Assembly: GCA_012522275.1 (NCBI GenBank)
Contig: JAAYKU010000182.1
Coordinates: 1 to 60,355 of the forward strand
DNA: 60,355 bases
Direction of reading: 5' to 3'
Source of the DNA: Smithella sp.
Lineage (GTDB): Bacteria > Desulfobacterota > Syntrophia > Syntrophales > Smithellaceae
The position numbers were made by a program, and so were the translations under genes. Shown piece by piece: positions 9,801-17,511 of this stretch. The notes under the pieces are model-generated. The model searched no databases and was not told the origin of the DNA. It worked only from the letters and a program-made list of their open reading frames with translations. Position 1 is the first letter of the stretch. Each line of letters starts with the position of its first letter.

Positions 9801-10806
9801 CGTCACGGATGAGCGAGGAGCGGAAATCAAAAGCGGCCGCGACATCACCAAGCTGGAAAAAGAGCTGACCGGCCGGCTTGAACAGGCATCAATGGAAGAA
9901 TACCGCCTGAGTTGGGAAAAGCACGACATTCGGGAGTGGAATTTCGGCACACTGCCGGAGAGTATCGAAATGACCGGAAAGTACGGAGTCACAGGGATTG
10001 CCTGGCCGGCTCTTCTCGACAATAACGGAACCGTCAGCCTCAGACTGTTGTCTCGCTCTCAGGAAGCCGCTTTACAGCACCCCAAAGGCGTCGCCGCTTT
10101 GTACCGCATACTGTTTGCCGAAAAACTCAAGCAGCTCAAGAAAAACATCGGCCTGAGCGGCGAGCTGAAAACATGGGCCGGGCGACTGGGAAGCGTACGT
10201 GGGGTGGAGAGCTCCATCGCACAAAGGGTGAATAATGATTTGTTTTACCGGCCCTTACGCACCGCTGAAGAATTTTCCGCCCATGCGGAGGCCATCGGGC
10301 TGGAAATTCTGCCTTATGGACAGAAAGTGATCGCCTCAATTGCGCCGGTCCTGAAAAGTGCAACCGAAACATGTGATGTACTGGACAAGCTGATGCTGAA
10401 AAACCGCGCCAGCGCACCCGTTGCCGGTTTTCTTAAGGCAACCACAGATGAACTGCACAGACTCGTTCCGGTGAATTTCGCCGAGCTCTATTCGTTTGAC
10501 CGCCTGAACAATCTCCCGCGTTATCTGAAAGCCCTGACCATGCGGGCCGAGCGCGGCTGTCTGAATCTGGCGGCTGCTCAAGGCAGGCTCCGGGACGTGT
10601 CCGTTTATACTGAAAAACTTCAGGAATTCATCAATCAGGTTAACGAAAACGCCTCGCGGGAAAAAAGAGAAAAGATCGATGAGCTGTTCTGGATGATTGA
10701 AGAATACAAAGTCTCTCTTTTCGCTCAGGAGCTGAAAACCCCCTATCCCGTCTCACCCAAGAGACTCGGGCAACTGATCCGGGAAATTGAAAACATCGTC
10801 TATTGA
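6859..10806 (+). CDS. hrpA: ATP-dependent DEAH-box RNA helicase HrpA
   Basis: Predicted 1315-residue helicase of the full-length bacterial HrpA type. Walker A GETGSGKTT is near residue 99, the DEAH box in IIVDEAHERS near 197, motif III SATID near 230, and motif VI QRKGRAGR near 395. HA2 and OB-fold regions follow, then the long C-terminal DUF3418 region that separates HrpA from shorter HrpB. It remodels RNA or ribosome complexes in the cytoplasm; E. coli HrpA resolves stalled ribosomes. Translation starts at TTG 6859, supported by AGGAGG at 6848-6853. Divergent from cyaA. Confidence 0.95.
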   Translation: MSAKIIYGNLRGHIKAHADEIMIDDYNRLLAAVNASERKPGRAQLRLAGVQNKIEASMQRVKQREKAVPRFDFPPELPISGKSELIIEAIRKNQVLVITGETGSGKTTQIPKMCLAAGLGRRGIIGLTQPRRIAAVSIAERIAWELGQACGEALAYKTRFEEKSSDEPLIKVMTDGILLAETGQDRQWLAYEAIIVDEAHERSLNIDFILGYLRTLLSRRKDLKLIITSATIDTARFSQAFGNAPVIEVSGRMYPVEVRYRLVDPVREEKGETTYIEEAVSCVEELQRKRHFGDILIFMPTEPDIRETCRQLAKRCSGLILPLFARLAGSAQHRVFSPSDGQKIIVATNIAETSLTIPGITCVIDTGLARIVEYNPRSQTTGLPVKPVSKSSADQRKGRAGRVQDGICIRLYSEDDYAGRPVYTEPEILRSNLAGVILRMLAMNLGDIDSFPFIERPHPKNIRDGIEILRDLGAVTRDESGQDELRYRLTPNGRLMASFPLDPRVSRMILEAKKEGCLHETAVIAAALSIQDPRERPFDKIDLAAAAHAKFQHPESDFLTYLQIWNRYGGTFEKKLSQASLRKFCREHFLSYRRMMEWRDIYLQILNIAGIRGSKKNAKHATMEIDQDVADKIHRSVLSGCLTGIARKKEKNFYTAAKGREVMLHPGSSVFNRGGVWIVAAEISLTSRLFARNTANIRSEWLEELGRSHCRYTYSAARWEKSRGEVVASEKVTMFGLMVIESRTVSYDKIDPQEAKNIFIREALVTGDTARKFPFLEHNLSLWEDARSMEDKLRKRGIAIDEEKMASLYECRLPMISDIRSLQKLIKDAGSDIFLRFTPDDFVAAPPDEEDLARHPQQIKIGNAVLACDYHFEPGSPRDGVTVRLPAGLLSKAASDNIETQLPSLLEEKVLQMLKSLPGRVRQKLPPVVQITREFIAGTSDENIPLSAALSGFLSRRYKLTVPADSWELQKLPAYLNIRYSVTDERGAEIKSGRDITKLEKELTGRLEQASMEEYRLSWEKHDIREWNFGTLPESIEMTGKYGVTGIAWPALLDNNGTVSLRLLSRSQEAALQHPKGVAALYRILFAEKLKQLKKNIGLSGELKTWAGRLGSVRGVESSIAQRVNNDLFYRPLRTAEEFSAHAEAIGLEILPYGQKVIASIAPVLKSATETCDVLDKLMLKNRASAPVAGFLKATTDELHRLVPVNFAELYSFDRLNNLPRYLKALTMRAERGCLNLAAAQGRLRDVSVYTEKLQEFINQVNENASREKREKIDELFWMIEEYKVSLFAQELKTPYPVSPKRLGQLIREIENIVY

Positions 10807-10883
10807 TGACTGTTTTGTAAAAAGTCCGGAGGCCGCTTTGCGTTGAGGTTCGGGCTTAATTGATGGTCGGGCTGAAAAGCTGT

Positions 10884-10929
10884 GGGAAACGGTTTCATCC
10901 GGCATCCGCCGGACTAAAAAACCGTTCCC
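10884..10929. repeat. Palindromic intergenic repeat, copy A
   Basis: Two-tier hairpin in the space between the convergent hrpA and aminotransferase genes. The inner stem TCCGGC (10898-10903) pairs with GCCGGA (10908-10913). The outer arm GGGAAACGGTTT (10884-10895) pairs with AAACCGTTCCC (10919-10929) with one bulged base. A diverged copy with the same core lies at 50648-50692, so this is a dispersed element. Without a T tract it is a weak terminator at best. Confidence 0.6.
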
Positions 10930-11014
10930 TGACTTCTATTGACAATCCACTTCCTGCCTGCGGATGTTTACGAAACCGCCTTAATTTGCCCTTAGTGACC
11001 GGTTACCGGGCCTT

Positions 11015-12196
11015 TCACACGCATTCACGTATGGCAGCGGCAAACCCCTCCATGGAGCCGGCAATGACCTTATCGTCAACACAATAGGCAATGCGGAAGT
11101 ACCCCGGTGCGCCGAAGCCGCTGCCCGGAACAGCCAGAATATTCTGCTCAATAAGTTTTTCGGTGAATTTTACGTCATCCGCAAGCGGGCTTTTGACAAA
11201 AAGGTAAAAAGCGCCCTGCGGCAACGCAAACTGATAACCTGCTTTCGACAGCCCCCCGCACAGCAGATCCCGTTTTTTCTGATATACTTCGACATCTACT
11301 TTAGTATCCTGCAGCCTGGCAATGACCCGTTGCATCAGAGCCGGCGCGTTGACAAAGCCGGAAATGCGCGTGCACAAAATTATGGCGTCGATCAGATCAC
11401 TAGACTCATCGATGGCGGGGTTGACGGCGATGTAGCCGATTCTCTCTCCCGGCACGGACAGCGTTTTGGAATAAGAATAGGCCAGGATACTGTCGGGGTA
11501 TGCTTTTAAAACGCTGGGCACTTTGATTCCGTCGAAGACTATTTCGGCATACGGCTCATCAGAAATAAGATAGATGGTTTTCCCGTATTCCCTTCCCTTT
11601 TGGGCAAGCAGCTTCGCCAGCGCGGTTATTTCATTCTCTGCGTACACCCTGCCTGTCGGGTTGTTGGGCGAGTTGATGATCACGGCTTTTGTCCTGCCGG
11701 TGATTGCACCGGCCATAGATGAAATGTCGAGCGAAAAATCTTCAGCCGTTTTTGCTTTTGTGAGCACACCGCCGTAATTTTCGACATAAAACGCGTACTC
11801 CACAAAATACGGCACAGGCACGACCACTTCGTCGCCCGGGTCGAGTAGGGCCTTGAGGATGACATTGAGCGCGCCGCCCGCCCCGCAGGACATGACGATG
11901 TGCCCGGCCTCCATCTTGAGGCCTGTTGTTTTGCTTATCTTGTCCGCCACTGCCTGCCTGACTTCGGCAATCCCCGCATTAGGCGGGTAGCCGTGCTTAA
12001 AGGGAATTTCCTCGCGGATAAGACCGATAAGCTCGTTTTTGAATGCCTCAGGGGGAGGCAGATTGGGATTGCCGAGGCTGAAGTCGTAAACCTTGTCCGC
12101 CCCGAACTTCTTTTTCAGTTCGACCCCCTGTTCGAACATTCTGCGGATCATGGAAGACTGAGAAATGGATGCCTTGATTTTTTTGGATATCGCCAT
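11015..12196 (-). CDS. PLP-dependent aminotransferase (class I/II, aspartate aminotransferase-like)
   Basis: Predicted 393-residue fold-type I aminotransferase. Visible landmarks are the substrate-side FSLGNPNLPPP near the N-terminus, the cofactor-binding INSPNNPTGRVY, the ISDEPYAEIVFDG segment (Asp to the pyridine N, Tyr to O3'), the Schiff-base lysine in YSYSKTLSVPGERIGY, and the C-terminal carboxylate-binding Arg in FRIAYCV. Length is normal. Family members transfer amino groups between an amino acid and 2-oxoglutarate; the donor amino acid is not determined. Last gene of the leftward coaBC-led unit, 46 bases after the HAD phosphatase. Confidence 0.9.
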   Translation of the reverse strand: MAISKKIKASISQSSMIRRMFEQGVELKKKFGADKVYDFSLGNPNLPPPEAFKNELIGLIREEIPFKHGYPPNAGIAEVRQAVADKISKTTGLKMEAGHIVMSCGAGGALNVILKALLDPGDEVVVPVPYFVEYAFYVENYGGVLTKAKTAEDFSLDISSMAGAITGRTKAVIINSPNNPTGRVYAENEITALAKLLAQKGREYGKTIYLISDEPYAEIVFDGIKVPSVLKAYPDSILAYSYSKTLSVPGERIGYIAVNPAIDESSDLIDAIILCTRISGFVNAPALMQRVIARLQDTKVDVEVYQKKRDLLCGGLSKAGYQFALPQGAFYLFVKSPLADDVKFTEKLIEQNILAVPGSGFGAPGYFRIAYCVDDKVIAGSMEGFAAAIRECV

Positions 12197-12242
12197 AACA
12201 GGCTCCCTGCCGGCAGCGCAATCACCGGCCTTGGTGAAGTTT

Positions 12243-12905
12243 TTAAAAATTGTTTTTTAAATATTCCGTGACCGTGCTGAAATTTTTAAAAGGATGGTAC
12301 TGCGTCCGGCCCTCTTCCCCGCATTTCTTTAAAAGTACATCTTTTGCAAAAACCACGTCCGCATATCTTGAAGGACAGACATCGGATTGGCCGTTGCCGA
12401 CATAGATAATTTTATCATACAAAAGGCGATGCTCATGCAGAATTTTATTTTTGCATGTACCGCAGCGGCCGCACAAGTGGTTCAGCTCGGGGAAATGAAA
12501 CGTAAGTGAATCCCCGGGAGCGAATGCTATACGGTTCGAGAATGACTCAATTTCGCCGAGGCGGTGTTTTTCCATGATCGTACGGATGTAAAAATCAAGG
12601 CCGTCGGAAACGATCTTCACATCCACCTTCTTTTTCTTCGCCAGGCGGTAAAAACCGGCAAAGGACGGGTCGATGCCGGAGTGCTTCAAAACAAAGGATT
12701 TCAGGCTTTCCCTGCCGGCGGCCATCAGCGGCGCTATCCTTAAGTAGGCCTGTCTGGAGCCGGTGTCGTCCGGAACGCATTTTGCACAGGAACCGGCCGG
12801 ACTTTTCAGCATAAAGTGCTTTAAAACCAGCTTCCCGACATCTTTAATAGAAATCGTTCCGTCAAAGTCACACAGAAACAGCGCCGCTTTTTGTTGAAGG
12901 TGCAT
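12243..12905 (-). CDS. HAD-superfamily phosphatase, MtnX/SerB-like
   Basis: Predicted 220-residue HAD-IB hydrolase. Motif I DFDGTIS is at 13-19 (nucleophile Asp13, acid/base Asp15), motif II lies in KIVSDGLDFYI, and motif IV in IIYVGNGQSDVCPS. The arrangement is that of the MtnX-like/phosphoserine phosphatase group. Unusual for the group is a cysteine cluster CGRCGTC near 146-152, in the position of a metal-binding loop seen in some MtnX-like proteins. A methionine-salvage role is possible, since an MTA/SAH deaminase is in the window, but no other mtn genes are present. The ribosome binding site is weak. Confidence 0.75.
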   Translation of the reverse strand: MHLQQKAALFLCDFDGTISIKDVGKLVLKHFMLKSPAGSCAKCVPDDTGSRQAYLRIAPLMAAGRESLKSFVLKHSGIDPSFAGFYRLAKKKKVDVKIVSDGLDFYIRTIMEKHRLGEIESFSNRIAFAPGDSLTFHFPELNHLCGRCGTCKNKILHEHRLLYDKIIYVGNGQSDVCPSRYADVVFAKDVLLKKCGEEGRTQYHPFKNFSTVTEYLKNNF

Positions 12906-12926
12906 CAGAAATCTGCGGCCTTCCCG

Positions 12927-13238
12927 TCAGCGCTTTCGGCGCTTCACTAAAACATAGGCACCCAGCAATATCACCACAACAGGTAAAACAAACTGGGAAT
13001 ACCGGTACAGATCGAATCCGTAAAACTCGATGAACAGGAAAACCACACCGACCATCGCGATGAACCAGCCTTCGATGGCTTTCAAGCTGTAGATCAGTGT
13101 GCTGACACCGATCACAATCAGAAGAACAGGCCAGGTCTTTGCGAAACTGCAGCTGGTGGTTTTGCTCAGAAAGATCAGCACCCCCAGTGTAATTAAAATC
13201 AGTCCGCCGGTAATAATATTTCGTTTTTCATTTGACAT
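12927..13238 (-). CDS. Small membrane protein (LiaI/LiaF N-terminal-like transmembrane region)
   Basis: About 103 residues with three to four hydrophobic helices (around IITGGLILITLGVLIFL, TWPVLLIVIGVSTLIYSL, GWFIAMVGVVFLFIEF and FVLPVVVILLGAYVLV) and a basic C-terminus. The repeated G-x-x-L-I/V-x-x-G pattern and W-P-x-x-L-I-x-x-G motif are those of the DUF5668/LiaI-LiaF transmembrane domain. ATG 13238 is chosen over the TTG six bases upstream because AAGGAG lies seven bases before it. It sits downstream of the slipin/NfeD pair and may belong to the same membrane function. Confidence 0.7.
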   Translation of the reverse strand: MSNEKRNIITGGLILITLGVLIFLSKTTSCSFAKTWPVLLIVIGVSTLIYSLKAIEGWFIAMVGVVFLFIEFYGFDLYRYSQFVLPVVVILLGAYVLVKRRKR

Positions 13239-13295
13239 AAACAATCTCCTTTATGATTTTTTAGCTGTTATCAAAATGAATCCCGACCTTAAAAA

Positions 13296-14057
13296 TTACT
13301 TTTCCATCAGTTTCAAAAACGGCTTGAACAAATCGATTGGTATGGGAAAGACAGTGGTGGAGTTGTTTTCCGATGCGATCTGGTTTAGCGTCTGCAGATA
13401 ACGAAGCTGCAGCGACATGGGCCGTGTCTCCATGAGCGCCGCCGCGTCGATCAACCTTTGGGCGGCCTGATACTCGCCTTCCGCGTTGATCACTTTGGCG
13501 CGTCTTTCACGTTCCGCTTCCGCCTGCTTGGCCATGGCGCGCTTCATCTCTTCAGGCAGGTCGATGTGCTTGACCTCCACCAGAGACACTTTAATGCCCC
13601 ATGGGTCTGTGCTGCGGTCGAGAATTTCCTGAAGGTGCAAATTGATTTTTTCCCTCTCTGAGAGCAGCTCATCGAGCTCCACCTGGCCACACACGCTGCG
13701 CAGCGTCGTTTGCGCCAGCTGAGAGGTGGCAAACAGGTAATTTTCAACATTGACCACTGCGTCATTGGCGTTGAGAACACGGAAATAAACAACTGCATTG
13801 ACTTTAATAGACACGTTGTCTTTAGTGATCACGTCCTGAGGAGGCACATCCATCGTGATGGTCCGCATATCGATCCTGACGATTTTATCGATGCCGGGAA
13901 TGATGATGATCAGGCCCGGCCCTTTGATATTGCGTACTCTGCCCAGACGAAAAAGAACCGCCCGTTCATATTCATTGAGCACCTTTATAGCTGAAACAAG
14001 AAACATGACCACCAGCACGACAATGACAATCAGGGGAATAGGTAGCGTACTTACCAT
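13296..14057 (-). CDS. Slipin (stomatin-like, SPFH/band 7 protein)
   Basis: Predicted 253-residue membrane-anchored SPFH protein. A single N-terminal hydrophobic helix (about 6-24) is followed by the band-7 domain beginning [16 protein letters not shown]. The conserved [22 protein letters not shown], the coiled-coil segment [22 protein letters not shown], and a C-terminal [23 protein letters not shown] complete it. Family members form membrane ring assemblies and are typically encoded with NfeD, as here (27 bases downstream of the nfeD gene). Strong AAGGAGG ribosome binding site. Confidence 0.95.
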   Translation of the reverse strand: MVSTLPIPLIVIVVLVVMFLVSAIKVLNEYERAVLFRLGRVRNIKGPGLIIIIPGIDKIVRIDMRTITMDVPPQDVITKDNVSIKVNAVVYFRVLNANDAVVNVENYLFATSQLAQTTLRSVCGQVELDELLSEREKINLHLQEILDRSTDPWGIKVSLVEVKHIDLPEEMKRAMAKQAEAERERRAKVINAEGEYQAAQRLIDAAALMETRPMSLQLRYLQTLNQIASENNSTTVFPIPIDLFKPFLKLMEK

Positions 14058-14084
14058 AACAAGCCTCCTTAATATTCAATATGT

Positions 14085-15389
14085 TCAATTTTTTTCTTTA
14101 ACTTCTTCGACGGCCAGATTCAATCCTTCCACGGCTTTGACTCTGACTTTCGCACCTTTGGGGATAAACTCTGCACTTTTTGCCGTCCAGTATTCGCCCT
14201 GGAAAAACACCTTTCCCTCGCCGTCAATGGCGGTTGCGGCTTCGCCCATGCCGCCTTCCATCGATTCCGACCCTGAATAATGTCTGCGCATCTGCGCTTT
14301 CACCGCCAGCCAGATCACGACGATGAAGAAAAGGGAGGCAAGACCAACTGCCGGTATCAGCACCTGCAAAGAGATACGCAGCGCCGGCTCCGGTGTGTCA
14401 AAAAGCATAAAGGAACCCAGCCCCAGAGATACGACCCCGGCTACAGCCAGCATACCGTGACTCATAACTTTTATCTCCGCAATAAACAAAATTATGCTGA
14501 ACAAAATCAGCAAAACCCCCGTATAGCTCACCGGCAGCGTGGAAAGACCGTAAAAAGCCAGCAAAAGAGAGATGCCCCCCACTACCCCCGGCAAAATTGC
14601 GCCCGGTGTGGAAAACTCGAAGTACAGACCCGCCAGGCCGATGAGCAAAAGAAGATAGGCGATATTCGGATTGGAAATGGCGGCCAGTATCCCCTGCCTC
14701 ATCCCGGGTTTTTTGGTATCCGTTACGGCATGCGCCGCCGATATCTTTTTTTTGGTTCCGGCAACCGTAACTTCCCTTTGGTCTATGGCGGCCAGAAGCT
14801 TTTCGATATCCGGGGCAACCACATCGATCACCCGCAGCTTCAGCGCCTCGTCCGCCGTGATAGACTCACTTTTGCGCACCGCCTTTTCCGCCCATTCTTC
14901 GCTGCGCCCCCTGGTTTTTGCTATGGAACGGGCATATGCCGCGGCGTCATTTTCCATTTTTTCGGACATCGTCTTATCCATTTCACCTGAGCCCCCGATG
15001 CCGATGGCCACGGGGTGCGCCGCACCGATATTGGTGCCCGGCGCCATGGCCGCGATATGCGCCGCCTGGGTGATAATGACGCCTGCCGATGCGGCGCGTG
15101 CGCCGGAAGGAGAGACATAAACGATGACCGGCAGGGGCGCGTTGAGGATACTTTTAGCAATGTCGCGCATGGCGGTATCCAGACCGCCGGGGGTGTCCAG
15201 CAGAATAATCAGTCCCTCCGCTCCTTCTTTTTGCGCTTCTTCAATACTGTCGGCGACATATTTTGCCGAAGGGGATGTAATCACCCCTTCGAGGCTGATC
15301 ACCTTGAACACGGGCCTTGGGCTGTCCGCTCCCGCGATCCCCGCGGCCAGGACAACGGCCATCAACAAAAGGCAGATTTTTTTTAACAT
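14085..15389 (-). CDS. nfeD: NfeD-family membrane serine protease (NfeD1b/ClpP-class)
   Basis: Predicted 434-residue protein: signal peptide (about 1-21), a ClpP/S49-like protease domain, a hydrophobic region of about five helices (about 230-370), and a C-terminal OB-fold NfeD domain. The protease domain has LLDTPGGLDTAM and the catalytic serine in SGARAASAGVIIT. Proteases of this group cleave membrane-protein C-termini such as stomatin; the stomatin-like gene is directly downstream. Co-transcribed with coaBC and the UDG upstream, with a 23-base gap. Confidence 0.93.
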   Translation of the reverse strand: MLKKICLLLMAVVLAAGIAGADSPRPVFKVISLEGVITSPSAKYVADSIEEAQKEGAEGLIILLDTPGGLDTAMRDIAKSILNAPLPVIVYVSPSGARAASAGVIITQAAHIAAMAPGTNIGAAHPVAIGIGGSGEMDKTMSEKMENDAAAYARSIAKTRGRSEEWAEKAVRKSESITADEALKLRVIDVVAPDIEKLLAAIDQREVTVAGTKKKISAAHAVTDTKKPGMRQGILAAISNPNIAYLLLLIGLAGLYFEFSTPGAILPGVVGGISLLLAFYGLSTLPVSYTGVLLILFSIILFIAEIKVMSHGMLAVAGVVSLGLGSFMLFDTPEPALRISLQVLIPAVGLASLFFIVVIWLAVKAQMRRHYSGSESMEGGMGEAATAIDGEGKVFFQGEYWTAKSAEFIPKGAKVRVKAVEGLNLAVEEVKEKN

Positions 15390-15412
15390 AAGCAGCGCCT
15401 CATATCACACAG

Positions 15413-16144
15413 CTACAGTATCGGCAGACCGATCTCGTTCATCATCATCTGAACATCTTCCCAGACCTGTTTTTTCGCGGGCGGGTTCCTCAAAAGATAA
15501 GCCGGATGATAGGTCGGTAAAAGCCTGATCCCTTCATAGTCCTGAAAGCGTCCACGCAGTGCAGTAATCGGGGTTTCCGTTTTTAAAAGCACCTGTGCCG
15601 CAAATTTACCCAGGGCGCAAATCACTTGCGGCCTGATCAACTGCAACTGTTGTTTTAAAAACGGCTCGCATTGGCTGATTTCTTCCGTCGAGGGGTTACG
15701 GTTGCCCGGCGGCCGACATTTGAGGATATTGCAGATATAGACATCCTCACGTCTGAGCCTCATTCCCTTGACGATGATGTCGGTAAGCAACTGGCCGGCG
15801 CGACCGACAAAAGGCCGTCCCTGAACGTCCTCATCCGCGCCCGGCGCCTCGCCGACAAAAACGATCTTTGCCTGTACGGCGCCCTCTCCGAAAACGATAT
15901 TTTTTCTGGTTTTGTGCAGTCCGCAGCGCCGGCAGTTCAATACCTCCCGGCAAAGGTCGCCCATGGAAGTTTCTTTATCCGCGTCCGGGGTATTATGATG
16001 CTCTTTTCGTGCCGCCGGTCTTTCACCGTCCACATAAACGTACATGTCTTGTGCACTGATCACCTGCTCCTTAACCGATTTGATAAGATCGAGCAATTCA
16101 TCCCGTGGGCTGCCGCCGGAAGGCTCGCGCAAAGATTGAGTCAT
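15413..16144 (-). CDS. udg: Type-4 uracil-DNA glycosylase (4Fe-4S)
   Basis: Predicted 243-residue family 4 UDG, which removes uracil from DNA to start base-excision repair. Motif A is GEAPGADEDVQGRPFVG (98-114) and motif B is the C-terminal LLPTYHPAYLLRNP. The four Fe-S cysteines fit the family spacing: C71-x2-C74 and C143-x15-C159. An N-terminal extension of about 60 residues is poorly conserved, as often seen in this family. The start codon overlaps the coaBC stop by four bases (ATGA), indicating translational coupling. Confidence 0.93.
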   Translation of the reverse strand: MTQSLREPSGGSPRDELLDLIKSVKEQVISAQDMYVYVDGERPAARKEHHNTPDADKETSMGDLCREVLNCRRCGLHKTRKNIVFGEGAVQAKIVFVGEAPGADEDVQGRPFVGRAGQLLTDIIVKGMRLRREDVYICNILKCRPPGNRNPSTEEISQCEPFLKQQLQLIRPQVICALGKFAAQVLLKTETPITALRGRFQDYEGIRLLPTYHPAYLLRNPPAKKQVWEDVQMMMNEIGLPIL

Positions 16145-17355
16145 TTCTTCCCGACCGGGCCTTTCTTTTTCTTCAGTGTTTTTACATGATCCAGAATACG
16201 GTGAGCCGTCTCGATCTTCGTCATTTTATCGAGCCTGAGCATTTTGCCGCTTTTGTCGATGATGGTGACGACATTGGTGTCTGTTTGAAAACCGGCCCCT
16301 TCTTCACGCAGACTATTGGCGACAATCATGTCCATGTTTTTTTGTGTAAGCTTACGCCGTGCGTGGGCCAGCAGATCCTGGGTTTCCATGGCAAACCCGA
16401 CCACAATGCCTTTATGTTTTTTAGCGCCGATGGCGGCGATAATATCAGGGTTGGGCGCCAGACTGATGCCGGCAAGTCCTTTGTTTTTTTTAATTTTTTC
16501 ATCAGACACGGATTTTGGGCGATAGTCGGCCACCGCTGCGGCCTTGATGATCAACGTTGCTTTCGCGTAGCGTTCCATCACCGCTTCATACATCTGCAAG
16601 GCCGTGCGCACGAAAATGATTTCATCCACCTGTGGAGCGGCCAGAGTACAGGGACCGGAAATCAGCGTCACGCGTGCTCCGCGATGGTGCGCGGCGGCGG
16701 CCAGCGCGTATCCCATCTTGCCGGATGAAAGATTCGTAATGTAGCGCACGGGGTCAAGCGGTTCCTGCGTGGGGCCGGCTGTGACCAATACCTGCTCGCC
16801 TGCAAAATCCTTGGGCGACAAAAGCGATTCGATCGCGTCCATGATCACAGGTATGTCCGGCAGTCGTCCGGCCCCGGAAGTTTTACAGGCCAGCTCGCCT
16901 GTCGCGCTTTCCATTACCTCGTAACCATGGTGGCGTAGTTTTTTGATGTTGTCTTGCACTATGGGATTGGCGAGCATTTTGTCGTTCATGGCCGGACAAA
17001 TCAGTGTCGGTCTGTCTTGCGCCATCAGGGTTGTCGTCAAAAGATCATCGGCGATGCCCGAGGCCAGTTTTCCAATGAGATTGCCTGTTGCCGGGGCCAC
17101 CACAAACGCGTCGGCAAAATCCGCAAGCGAGATATGAGCCATGTCAAATTCACCGGCCGGGGAAAACATATCAGTATAAACAGGCCCCTGCGAAAGGGTC
17201 TGCATGGTCAAAGGCGTGATGAACTTCGTCGCGCTTTTTGTCATGATGACCCGGACCTGCGCGCCGGCCTTAATCAGCCCACGCGTCAGCTCCGCAGCCT
17301 TGTAGGCGGCGATGCCTCCGGTAATTCCCAGAACAATTTTTTTATCTTTCAGCAT
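16141..17355 (-). CDS. coaBC: Bifunctional phosphopantothenoylcysteine decarboxylase / phosphopantothenate-cysteine ligase
   Basis: 404 residues from ATG 17355; the longer frame upstream is not supported by homology, since the protein begins MLKDKKIVLGITGGIAAYKAAEL. The N-terminal half is the FMN flavoprotein decarboxylase CoaC with PAMNDKM and the active-site Cys region near LACKTSGAGRLP. The C-terminal half is the CTP-dependent ligase CoaB, with VLVTAGPTQEPLDPVRYITNLSSGKMG and a Lys-rich KIKKNKG loop. It makes 4'-phosphopantetheine for CoA. First gene of the leftward unit; a sigma-70 type promoter lies about 30 bases upstream. Confidence 0.97.
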   Translation of the reverse strand: MLKDKKIVLGITGGIAAYKAAELTRGLIKAGAQVRVIMTKSATKFITPLTMQTLSQGPVYTDMFSPAGEFDMAHISLADFADAFVVAPATGNLIGKLASGIADDLLTTTLMAQDRPTLICPAMNDKMLANPIVQDNIKKLRHHGYEVMESATGELACKTSGAGRLPDIPVIMDAIESLLSPKDFAGEQVLVTAGPTQEPLDPVRYITNLSSGKMGYALAAAAHHRGARVTLISGPCTLAAPQVDEIIFVRTALQMYEAVMERYAKATLIIKAAAVADYRPKSVSDEKIKKNKGLAGISLAPNPDIIAAIGAKKHKGIVVGFAMETQDLLAHARRKLTQKNMDMIVANSLREEGAGFQTDTNVVTIIDKSGKMLRLDKMTKIETAHRILDHVKTLKKKKGPVGKK

Positions 17356-17383
17356 GCACTTACATTGCCTTTGATTTTCGCGG

Positions 17384-17412
17384 AATATAACAATGTTTAT
17401 CAGCAATATCAA
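17384..17412 (-). promoter_or_regulatory. Sigma-70 type promoter of the coaBC unit
   Basis: On the minus strand -35 TTGATA (17407-17412), a 17-base spacer, and -10 TATATT (17384-17389). Predicted transcription start near 17378, about 22 bases before the coaBC ATG. Confidence 0.6.
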
Positions 17413-17511
17413 GGCATATGTCTTGGACGGCAATGCGATTTGGCTTGCATTGCGAACCATAAATGAATATGAGAGTCGCACTGAAAAAAACCCGCATAAA
17501 GGAGTATGCTG

